From Christensenella sp. UBA5893 (GTDB lineage Bacteria; Bacillota; Clostridia; Christensenellales; UBA1242), in NCBI GenBank assembly GCA_002431905.1, contig DJER01000026.1, positions 1-5,582 of the forward strand: DNA of 5,582 nt, in the 5' to 3' direction. Made by a program: the position numbers and the translations under genes. This document shows, in pieces, positions 1-5,456 of this stretch. The notes beneath the pieces are model-generated. The model had not been told where the DNA came from, searched no databases, and worked only from the letters and a program-made list of their open reading frames with translations. Each line of letters opens with the position of its first letter. The first letter of the stretch is position 1.

Positions 1-1485
1 GTGTTGGGCTTTTCATTAAAAGACAAAAAAACAAGTGTTCCAAGTGACACCACATTCTCTTGCCCAATAAAAGTGGATTACAATGGTATGCCACAAGATA
101 TACCGGAAGGGTTGACATTTACTTTTAAAGATGAATCTGGCAAGGCATACCCAATATCATATACTGGAACTCAAGAAACAATAACAATTCCAAGCAGAAT
201 TTCAAAAGATTCAAACGGAAATGCAATAAAAGGCACTGATTATGTGGTAGAGATTTGGGGATATCATGTTTTTGGAGAACTAGGCAACGCCAAGAATCTT
301 ATATTGGCAGAAGGAATAACGGAAATTGATGACAATGCTTTTGAATTGCGGAGTGGACTTAAAAGCATAGTTATTCCAAATGGGGTGAAGGTGATACCAG
401 GTGAAACTTTCTATGATTGTACAAATCTGGAAACAATTGTATTACCAAATACTGTAACTTATATTAGTGATAGTGCATTCCATGGATGTACTAACTTAAA
501 AGAAATAAAATTGCCAAACAGTCTGGAGTGGATTGGTGATAATACATTTTATAATTGCGGTTTAACAACACTTATAATACCAGACAGAGTATCGCATATT
601 GAGGAAAATGCATTTCAAGACTGCACTTCTCTTACAAAAGTAATAATGAAATCTAAAAAAATAGATGATTTATCAAGTGATGCATTTAATGGATGCAATG
701 TTTCAATATATACTGATGATGGCAATGCTTTATATCTTAGTGATGGTACAAATCCTTATCACATATTATACAAAGCAAAAAGTACAAACATTACAAGTTA
801 TTCAATCAATGAAAATACAAAAATTATTGGTTCTGCATTTGATGGTTGTACAGGACTAACCAGCATAACAATACCAAGCAGTGTAACAAGTATAGGAGGT
901 TCTGCATTTTATGGTTGTACAGGACTTGAAAGTATCACAATACCAAGCAGTGTAACAAGTATAGGAAGTGATGTATTTTCTGGTTGTACAGGACTTGAAA
1001 GTATCTCGATACCAAGTAGTGTAACAAGTATAGGAAAATATGCATTTTTTGGTTGTACAGGACTAACCAGCATAACAATACCAAGTAGTGTAACAAGTAT
1101 AGGAAGTTCTGCATTTTATGGTTGTACAGGACTTGAAAGTGTAGTAGTAGAAGAAGGAAATCCAAGATATACTAGTGAAAATGGGAGTAATTGTATAATA
1201 GATAAGACAACGAATACTCTAATTTTAGGGATTAAGACAACAATAATACCAAATTGTGTAACAAGTATAGGGGAGTCTGCATTTTCTGGTTGCACAGGAC
1301 TAACGAGCATAACAATACCAAGCAGTATAACAAGTATAGGTTCATATGCATTTAGTGACTGTATATCTTTGACAACAATAAATTATGTAGGCACCCAGGA
1401 ACAATGGAAGGCTATACTAAAGCCTGATAATTGGAATAAAAGATGCCCATCAGGTATGAAAATAGTATACAATTATGCAGGTTAA
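1..1485 (+). CDS. BspA-like leucine-rich-repeat protein (5' end outside window)
   Basis: The reading frame is open from base 1 to a TAA at 1483-1485, giving 494 visible residues. The GTG at base 1 has no visible ribosome site and there is no signal peptide, so I read it as an internal codon of a longer protein. Residues 1 to about 85 are non-repetitive, with a beta-rich, possibly Ig-like character. From about residue 98 onward the chain is made of 23-residue BspA/LRR_5-type repeats with the core GCTGLTSITIPSSVTSIG. Two breaks interrupt the array: residues 216-278, and 381-426, where the EEGNPRYTSENG segment is a common variant in this family. The chain ends with GTQEQWKAI followed by a short tail ending VYNYAG. 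No LPXTG motif or membrane anchor is seen at the C-terminus. Family members are usually surface or secreted proteins involved in adhesion or host interaction; that role is inferred here. A strong terminator follows the stop. The family assignment is firm, the exact function is not. Confidence 0.9.
   Translation: MLGFSLKDKKTSVPSDTTFSCPIKVDYNGMPQDIPEGLTFTFKDESGKAYPISYTGTQETITIPSRISKDSNGNAIKGTDYVVEIWGYHVFGELGNAKNLILAEGITEIDDNAFELRSGLKSIVIPNGVKVIPGETFYDCTNLETIVLPNTVTYISDSAFHGCTNLKEIKLPNSLEWIGDNTFYNCGLTTLIIPDRVSHIEENAFQDCTSLTKVIMKSKKIDDLSSDAFNGCNVSIYTDDGNALYLSDGTNPYHILYKAKSTNITSYSINENTKIIGSAFDGCTGLTSITIPSSVTSIGGSAFYGCTGLESITIPSSVTSIGSDVFSGCTGLESISIPSSVTSIGKYAFFGCTGLTSITIPSSVTSIGSSAFYGCTGLESVVVEEGNPRYTSENGSNCIIDKTTNTLILGIKTTIIPNCVTSIGESAFSGCTGLTSITIPSSITSIGSYAFSDCISLTTINYVGTQEQWKAILKPDNWNKRCPSGMKIVYNYAG
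835..1110 (+). repeat. Tandem 69-bp coding repeats in the LRR gene
   Basis: Four consecutive 69-bp units encode residues 279-370, each a 23-residue LRR beginning AF/VF and containing GCTGL. A fifth partial unit runs to about 1143, and one more complete unit lies at 1279-1347 after a non-repeat insert. The units are nearly identical at DNA level, not only in protein. In addition, 844-933 and 1051-1140 (three units apart, 207 bp) differ at only two of 90 bases, which indicates a recent multi-unit duplication or gene conversion. Such arrays change copy number easily and are prone to assembly collapse. Confidence 0.9.
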
Positions 1486-1493
1486 GACAAAAT

Positions 1494-1554
1494 GGAGTTG
1501 AAAATTAAAGTGAATCCTTCTGGGGGTTCACTTCAAAAATCAACTTCCTTTTTT
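1494..1554 (+). terminator. Rho-independent terminator of the LRR gene
   Basis: Nine bases after the LRR stop codon there is a nested hairpin. The inner stem pairs AAGTGAATCCT (1508-1518) with GGGGTTCACTT (1523-1533), 11 pairs including two G-U, around a TCTG loop. An outer stem pairs GGAGTTGA (1494-1501) with TCAACTTCC (1540-1548), with one bulged T. Six T residues follow at once (1549-1554). The position and T tract are what an intrinsic terminator needs. Confidence 0.85.
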
Positions 1555-1663
1555 ATGCAATAAAAACGTTTGTTTTATGATATAGTTTTGTAGATACTTA
1601 TCGTTTTTAAATGGATGGGATTTCTCGTTAGTGTGTCTTGCTGGTTAATTTGAAATATTTTAC

Positions 1664-1695
1664 AAAAATATATGGCAAAATAGCCATATATTTTT
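1664..1695 (-). terminator. Hairpin terminator of the CYTH-like gene, possibly bidirectional
   Basis: A perfect 13-bp stem pairs 1664-1676 (AAAAATATATGGC) with 1683-1695 around a six-base loop (1677-1682). It lies about 10 bases downstream of the minus-strand stop codon at 1706-1708. Read on the minus strand, the stem closes with a run of T. Read on the plus strand, it also ends in seven T residues (1691-1697), so it could stop transcripts from both sides. The stem has only three G-C pairs, so its strength is uncertain. The stretch between this hairpin and the LRR terminator (1555-1663) shows no gene that I can support. Confidence 0.65.
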
Positions 1696-1705
1696 TTGTA
1701 CATAA

Positions 1706-2470
1706 TTATTCGTCATTTTCATCACTATCAATTGCATTCGCATTTGAGTATTTTTCTTTTGCCTTCTTCATATCTGCTTTTGCTTGTTTTGGGTCAATTT
1801 TTCTTGTTACTGTTCTTATGTATTCATACAAATTATCGTGAACTTCAACAAAGTCTTTGCAGTATTTTTTTATTGCATCATTAAATGCTTCAAAGTCTGG
1901 CATATATTGTTCGGGACTTGCAAGTTTCACAGTCAAGCCTTGAACTTTGTGTGTTCGCTTTGTTTCATAGTTTTCATATCTTGTATCTTCCATACAAATA
2001 TATGATCTAAACCCTGTGCCACTAATAATTTTGTATACATTTGCAAGTGTGTAACTTGCAACTTTTGGAATTGCATTTTTAATTACGTTTTCAAGGTCAA
2101 TGTAAAATGGGGTAGAGAATACTCCACGAATTCCATCAACCAAATAAAATGAATGGTCCTTTAGTGTGTCTTTTGGCCCTACTTTATGGGCAAAAACCTT
2201 TTGAGATTGCAAAACTTTGCTCTGTGACATTTGTGCAACTTTAAAGAATACTCTGTCTTCTTCTTGTATTTTTGAAAGCACTATTCCTGCTTTGTACAAA
2301 ATATCGTTTGGAGTGTCATAAAAAATTTCACTGGTGTGAATTTGCCCGCAGTAACGGAATTTATAAAATTTTAAGATATTTTCAAGAGCAAAGACTTTGT
2401 CAAAAGGTTTTTCTGTTAATGCTTCGTATTTAACAATATCTTTGCTATTTAATTCAACAAATTTTCCCAT
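1706..2470 (-). CDS. Divergent CYTH-like domain protein
   Basis: This 254-residue protein starts at an ATG (2468-2470) with an AAAGGA ribosome site (2477-2482) six bases upstream. The clearest signature is SEIFYDTPNDILYKAGIVL (residues 47-65) followed by K78, which matches the CYTH (adenylyl cyclase/thiamine triphosphatase/triphosphate tunnel) pattern Y-DTP-L-AG-L-K. A second CYTH-like block is EDTRY (161-165) followed by a beta strand near 176-184. Members of this superfamily bind triphosphate groups with acidic and basic residues lining a beta tunnel. Here the N-terminal ExExK signature appears degenerate (ExNxK at residues 6-10), the usual basic pair after the AG motif is missing (LSKIQ at 65-69), and the later acidic strand is TVK. 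Catalysis is therefore doubtful, and binding or scaffolding is possible. The last 30 residues are a highly charged, Lys/Asp/Glu-rich tail. No signal peptide or membrane segment is seen. It is transcribed away from sigK. The family call rests on motifs read by eye. Confidence 0.65.
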   Translation of the reverse strand: MGKFVELNSKDIVKYEALTEKPFDKVFALENILKFYKFRYCGQIHTSEIFYDTPNDILYKAGIVLSKIQEEDRVFFKVAQMSQSKVLQSQKVFAHKVGPKDTLKDHSFYLVDGIRGVFSTPFYIDLENVIKNAIPKVASYTLANVYKIISGTGFRSYICMEDTRYENYETKRTHKVQGLTVKLASPEQYMPDFEAFNDAIKKYCKDFVEVHDNLYEYIRTVTRKIDPKQAKADMKKAKEKYSNANAIDSDENDE

Positions 2471-2488
2471 AGTGTATCCTTTGTTTTT

Positions 2489-2517
2489 ATTTTAAGTATT
2501 TTTTATAAAAAAATCAA
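2489..2517 (-). promoter_or_regulatory. Candidate sigma-A-type promoter for the CYTH-like gene
   Basis: On the minus strand, TTGATT (2517-2512) and TAAAAT (2494-2489) are separated by 17 bases, a four-of-six and five-of-six match to the housekeeping boxes. Transcription would start near 2482, leaving only a very short leader before the start codon and overlapping the ribosome site. The surrounding DNA is so AT-rich that chance matches are common, so another start further upstream is possible. Confidence 0.4.
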
Positions 2518-2535
2518 CTAAATAACATTTATTTT

Positions 2536-2572
2536 TTGTACAAGCAAAATTCGACATATTATGACATATAAA
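2536..2572 (+). promoter_or_regulatory. Possible sigma-E promoter with SpoIIID-like site upstream of sigK
   Basis: GCAAAAT (2544-2550) and CATATAAA (2565-2572) are spaced by 14 bases. This matches the Bacillus sigma-E consensus KMATATT-N14-CATACAHT at five of seven and six of eight positions. The strong -10-like element has no acceptable sigma-A -35 box at 16-18 bases. TTGTACAAGC (2536-2545) matches the SpoIIID consensus WWRRACARNY at nine of ten positions and overlaps the proposed -35. In Bacillus, sigK is switched on by sigma-E together with SpoIIID, so the arrangement makes sense. The consensus sequences are from memory of Bacillus work, and AT-rich DNA gives chance hits. Confidence 0.4.
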
Positions 2573-2592
2573 TACTCACAAAGGAGAAGTTG

Positions 2593-3294
2593 ATGATATT
2601 TGAAAATTTTGTATTGTTTATGAACAAAATTCTTTTGTTTTCTTCATATATAAGCAATGCACAAGGATTTTTGAAACCACTGTCAAGAGAAGAAGAAAGA
2701 GAGTATTTTGAAAAATTTAAAAAGGGCGACAAACAAGCCAAAGATAAGTTAATCAATCACAATTTAAGATTGGTTGCTCATATAGTAAAAAAATATTCGG
2801 GCAGTGCTGAGGCTGATGACCTGATTTCAGTTGGGTCAATAGGTTTAATAAAAGCAATAAATTCGTTTGAATATGACAAAGGAACACAGCTTTCAACATA
2901 TGCGGCAAGGTGTATTGAAAATGAAATATTGATGCTGTTAAGACTAAATAAAAAACATAAGAATGTTTACAGTTTGGAAGAAAGTTTGGGGCAAGACAAG
3001 GACGGAAACGATATTGAACTGAAAGATGTTATACCCTCAACGGAAGAAGATGTGTTTTCTTCAGTTGAAAATAACATCATAACAGAAAAAATTATAAAAG
3101 TAATAAATGAAAATCTTACAGAAAGAGAAGCAAAAATAATTACCATGAGATATGGTATAAATGGTTCACCAGCATTAACACAAAGGGAAGTTGCAGAAAA
3201 ACTTGGAATATCTCGTTCATACATTTCAAGAATAGAAACAAAAGCATTGAGCATTATAAAAAATCATATGGGCAATTTTTTGGAAAATGAATAG
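2593..3294 (+). CDS. sigK: Sporulation sigma factor pro-sigma-K
   Basis: The 233-residue product is an RNA polymerase sigma factor of the sigma-K type, which directs late gene expression in the mother cell during spore formation. Region 2 is seen as HNLRLVAHIVKKY (56-68), DDLISVGSIGLIKAI (75-89) and STYAARCIENEILM (101-114). A linker GQDKDGNDIELKDVI (133-147) is typical of sigma-K rather than sigma-E. Region 4.2 is a helix-turn-helix with LTQREVAEKLGISRSYISRI (195-214). The first 18 residues are hydrophobic (MIFENFVLFMNKILLFSS) and align with the Bacillus pro-sequence, which is removed at a Ser-Tyr bond by the membrane protease SpoIVFB; here that bond would be S18-Y19. The gene is uninterrupted, with no skin-type insertion. 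I chose the ATG at 2593 over the TTG at 2590 because the AAGGAG ribosome site (2581-2586) is six bases from the ATG and only three from the TTG. It is divergent from the CYTH-like gene. Confidence 0.93.
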   Translation: MIFENFVLFMNKILLFSSYISNAQGFLKPLSREEEREYFEKFKKGDKQAKDKLINHNLRLVAHIVKKYSGSAEADDLISVGSIGLIKAINSFEYDKGTQLSTYAARCIENEILMLLRLNKKHKNVYSLEESLGQDKDGNDIELKDVIPSTEEDVFSSVENNIITEKIIKVINENLTEREAKIITMRYGINGSPALTQREVAEKLGISRSYISRIETKALSIIKNHMGNFLENE

Positions 3295-3338
3295 TTTTGC
3301 ATAAATATAAATTTTTTTAAATAATTATTAAAAAACTC

Positions 3339-3367
3339 TTGAAAAATTCAAAAAAAGAATATATATT
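3339..3367 (+). promoter_or_regulatory. Sigma-A-type promoter for the DAC-like gene
   Basis: TTGAAA (3339-3344) and TATATT (3362-3367) are spaced by exactly 17 bases, each box a five-of-six match. Transcription would start near 3374, just before the TAGGAG ribosome site (3375-3380), giving a leader of about 18 bases. This suggests the downstream gene is transcribed independently of sigK, in vegetative cells. I see no convincing GC-containing terminator between sigK and this promoter, only a pure A/T hairpin near 3310-3336. Confidence 0.55.
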
Positions 3368-3391
3368 AAAAATATAGGAGTAAATATCAAA

Positions 3392-4759
3392 ATGTGTGTA
3401 ATGACAAAAGAAGTTTTTGTAAAGTATGTCCAAGAGTTAGTTTTGCCACTGTTTACTGGTTCACATATTGCTGGAGAAGATGTTTCAACATCAAGAGATA
3501 GTGAAGTGGCTCAAGGAACGGGCGGAACTATGCTTGTCAAACCACACAAAGAAGATGAATACAGACTTATAATAAAAAGAAGCCAACCTTTCAAGAGTAA
3601 TGACATTGATTTGATGCATGCCATAATTGAAGAACTTGACCAAATAAATGACTATGGCATAAAAGATGAAGTATACATCAAAAAATTGCAAAGTTTGGCA
3701 ATGGAAAAAGCAATATGCAAATCTCTAACTGACATTTCGTACAACACTTTGTTGGGTGTCATTGCTGGGCTTGATAAGTATGCAAGAAAGACATATGAGG
3801 GCAGTGAAATAAAATTTGGTATTGTAATCAATGAATATATAAACTGCCCAAATAAAAGCGAAAATTTGCATTATTCAACTTTGTTTAGAAAGGACTTTTT
3901 TTCTGTGCTTTCAAATGGCGAACAAACTTGTCTTGAAATTGACAAGGAAGGGTATTTACTTGGACATGTGCTTTTTGAAAGATTAAGAAGTGCACCAACA
4001 ATTTGTCCATATGATTACACAGGTGTTGCAAGATATTGCAATAATAACCGTATCGGCGTAATTTTGCTTGCCAGTGGCGAAATATTGCTATTCAAAAATT
4101 ATGAGCTTATGTATGCCAAAAAGGGTGGAAGTTGGGGAAGTTATTGCCATGATGAAATTATCCAATTACTTTCCAACAAAACAAACCATACAATAAAAGA
4201 AATTCGCAAACAAATTTACTTTACATCACTTGATTGTTCTTTTGCAAGGACAGGCGGATGTATTGTTTACCTAGATAAAGATGAAGTCGCAAGTGCTTTA
4301 ACACATATTGATATTAACGACATCATAAGTGAGAAATATTTTGATATAAAAAAGGCTCAACTTATTGATGAATCTCACAAGTTATACAACTTTCAAAAAC
4401 CAAGTCCAGTGACGGAAGAAACAACTTTTGCAGACTTTATAAAAACAAATCCAATGGCAAAAAGTGCTTGCCTTAAGGAATGCATTGCTGACAAAAAATT
4501 TCACGAGTTATCAAGAAAATTTAGGGAAGAGATTGTCGGTGTTGATGGTGCAACAATTATAGATAATGACGGAACAATTATTGCTATTGGCGCAATAGTT
4601 CAAATTGAAGCTGGGTCAAGTGGTGGCGGAAGATTGGCTGCAACAAAAACTCTTGCAAAATATGGCGTTGCAATAAAAATTTCAGCAGATGGAATTATGC
4701 AAGCATTTATAAAAGATAAAAAAGCAAATCAAATAAAACCAATATTTACTGTTGGTTAA
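3392..4759 (+). CDS. Putative sensor protein with divergent C-terminal DAC (DisA_N-like) domain
   Basis: This 455-residue soluble protein has no signal peptide or membrane segment. Residues 280-445 resemble a diadenylate cyclase (DAC) domain, the fold that makes the second messenger c-di-AMP from two ATP: a strand-forming RTGGCIVYL (286-294), helices, then VDGATIIDNDGTIIAIGAI (384-402) holding the signature DGA (385-387), then GGGRLAATKTLAKYG (411-425) and AIKISADGIMQAF (427-439). The second signature, RHR, is not present in normal form; GGRLAA occupies its place, so activity cannot be assumed. Residues 45-85, including IIKRSQPFKSNDIDLMHAI, resemble the end of a GAF domain. Residues 135-255, with VLSNG (172-176) and GEILLFKNYELMYAKKGG (229-246), look like a sensor region preceding the DAC domain. 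The layout differs from DisA (DAC first, DNA-binding HhH last) and from membrane-bound CdaA. The ATG at 3392 lies 11 bases after TAGGAG, slightly long; the next ATG (3401) is too far. The family is likely, the biochemical role uncertain. Confidence 0.65.
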   Translation: MCVMTKEVFVKYVQELVLPLFTGSHIAGEDVSTSRDSEVAQGTGGTMLVKPHKEDEYRLIIKRSQPFKSNDIDLMHAIIEELDQINDYGIKDEVYIKKLQSLAMEKAICKSLTDISYNTLLGVIAGLDKYARKTYEGSEIKFGIVINEYINCPNKSENLHYSTLFRKDFFSVLSNGEQTCLEIDKEGYLLGHVLFERLRSAPTICPYDYTGVARYCNNNRIGVILLASGEILLFKNYELMYAKKGGSWGSYCHDEIIQLLSNKTNHTIKEIRKQIYFTSLDCSFARTGGCIVYLDKDEVASALTHIDINDIISEKYFDIKKAQLIDESHKLYNFQKPSPVTEETTFADFIKTNPMAKSACLKECIADKKFHELSRKFREEIVGVDGATIIDNDGTIIAIGAIVQIEAGSSGGGRLAATKTLAKYGVAIKISADGIMQAFIKDKKANQIKPIFTVG

Positions 4760-4761
4760 TC

Positions 4762-4790
4762 TTGACATAAATTTTGTTTTATGTTAACAT
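4762..4790 (+). promoter_or_regulatory. rnpB promoter
   Basis: A perfect TTGACA (4762-4767) is followed after 17 bases by TAACAT (4785-4790), preceded by an extended -10 TGT (4782-4784). The predicted start at about 4797-4798 coincides with the first base of the RNase P P1 helix, which strongly supports the assignment. The -35 box begins two bases after the stop codon of the DAC-like gene. Confidence 0.85.
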
Positions 4791-4797
4791 AAATAGG

Positions 4798-5138
4798 TTA
4801 GTTAGCCAGATGATTGCAGTGCAACTGTTATGGTTGTAATGAGGAAAGTCCGAGCTTCACAGAACAGGGTGCCAGTTAACTGCTGGTGAAGGCGACTTTA
4901 AGGAAAGTACAACAGAAATTATACCGCCCGCAAATGCGAGTAAGGTTGAAATGGCAGTGTAAGAGACTACCGACCTTTTGGTAACAAAAGGTGCAATGCA
5001 AACCCCACCTGAAGTAAGGTTAAAAGTGGCGTATATGTTGTTCGCATTGCCACTTAAAAACACCGCTTGATTGCATTGGAAACAATGCAACTAGATAGAT
5101 AATCATCGAATACAGAACTCGGCTTATAGACTAACTAA
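4798..5138 (+). ncRNA. rnpB: RNase P RNA, class A
   Basis: This is the catalytic RNA of RNase P, which removes the 5' leader from precursor tRNAs. The universal core is clear: GAGGAAAGTCCG (4841-4852) near the 5' side and ACAGAACTCGGCTTAT (5112-5127) near the 3' side. Terminal helix P1 pairs TTAGTTAG (4798-4805) with CTAACTAA (5131-5138); P2 pairs GATGATT (4809-4815) with AATCATC (5101-5107); P4 includes CCGAG (4850-4854) with CTCGG (5118-5122). AGGGTGCCAG in the P7-P9 area, the P15 region AAACCCCACC, and a GAAA-capped hairpin at 5072-5091 (P18) place it in class A. The length of 341 nt is normal. An unusual point is the L15 loop, where the usual GGT that pairs with the tRNA CCA end reads TGC (4997-4999). 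Ends were set from P1 pairing and the promoter position. Confidence 0.95.
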
Positions 5139-5263
5139 AACAAAAATAAACCCGAATAACTTCGTTTACTGTCGAGCATCGCTCACACAGTCATTTGCGT
5201 CAGCAAACTCCTGCGTGAGCGAACTCGCCGAGCCTAGTTCTTCGGGTTTATTTTTGTTTTAGT
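5134..5263. repeat. 130-bp nested palindrome at the rnpB 3' end; probable rnpB terminator
   Basis: A perfect 23-bp inverted repeat pairs 5134-5156 with 5241-5263. Inside it further pairing continues: 5158-5161 with 5236-5239, 5173-5176 with 5224-5227, CGCTCAC (5180-5186) with GTGAGCG (5215-5221), CAG (5188-5190) with CTG (5211-5213), and TTTGC (5194-5198) with GCAAA (5203-5207) around a GTCA loop. The whole element could fold as one long hairpin. Its right arm reads TTCGGGTTTATTTTTGTTTT, so the closing CCCGAA/TTCGGG pairs followed by a T-rich tail could terminate rnpB; by symmetry it could also act on the other strand. Its centre is clearly richer in G and C than its surroundings, suggesting a MITE-like or REP-like dispersed element. 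It has no coding capacity. It overlaps the last five bases of the rnpB P1 helix. Confidence 0.8.
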
Positions 5264-5326
5264 AATTCTATCAAACTTATGTAATTTGCCGGGCGAACCT
5301 TGAATTTGTTTTTTTACTCTATTTGA

Positions 5327-5371
5327 TGTCATTTCGACACATACTCCAAAGTGTGACTTTGGAGAAATCTC
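5327..5371 (+). repeat. Short palindromic dispersed-repeat unit (hairpin)
   Basis: A perfect 8-bp stem pairs CTCCAAAG (5344-5351) with CTTTGGAG (5357-5364) around a five-base loop. It is flanked by TGTCATTTCGAC (5327-5338) on the left and GAAATCTC (5364-5371) on the right. Those flanks resemble a widespread intergenic repeat type in bacterial genomes (TGTCATTTCGA...GAGAAATCTC), which I recall but cannot search for. There is no T tract, so it is unlikely to be a terminator. Whether it is multicopy in this genome cannot be seen from one window. Confidence 0.55.
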
Positions 5372-5401
5372 AACTGCTTGATATTTATTTTAATAACGAC
5401 C

Positions 5402-5430
5402 TTGAAATATTTAATGTAATGTGCTAAAAT
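5402..5430 (+). promoter_or_regulatory. Sigma-A-type promoter for the last gene
   Basis: TTGAAA (5402-5407) and TAAAAT (5425-5430) are spaced by 17 bases, each a five-of-six match, with an extended -10 TGC (5422-5424). Transcription would start near 5437, about 20 bases before the ATG at 5457, with the ribosome site AAAGGGGG in between. Confidence 0.7.
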
Positions 5431-5456
5431 GATGAAAAAGAAAGGGGGTTGGGGTT

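Noticed and set aside
1..3. GTG at base 1 as the true start of the LRR protein
   Set aside because: No upstream sequence, ribosome site or signal peptide is visible; the frame is simply open at the window edge.
835..1110. CRISPR array
   Set aside because: The repeats are contiguous 69-bp in-frame coding units with no unique spacers.
935..1310. Two minus-strand open frames across the LRR repeats
   Set aside because: They are repetitive antisense shadows of the 69-bp coding repeats and have no ribosome site.
1562..1606. AAAAACG ... CGTTTTT inverted repeat between the LRR and CYTH-like genes
   Set aside because: A short seven-base arm with a loop of about 30 bases in AT-rich DNA, likely chance.
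1638..2005. Plus-strand open frames overlapping the CYTH-like gene
   Set aside because: Low-complexity hydrophobic translations antisense to a gene with a good start, ribosome site and recognisable motifs.
2590..2592. TTG at 2590 as the sigK start
   Set aside because: Only three bases from the AAGGAG site; the ATG at 2593 has normal spacing.
2593..3294. Skin-type element interrupting sigK
   Set aside because: The reading frame is continuous through regions 2 and 4.
3295..3338. Terminator downstream of sigK
   Set aside because: Only an A/T hairpin (TTTTTTA/TAAAAAA) is present; without G-C pairs it cannot be called with confidence.
4857..5090. Minus-strand open frame inside rnpB
   Set aside because: It is antisense to conserved RNase P RNA structure and has no protein family features.
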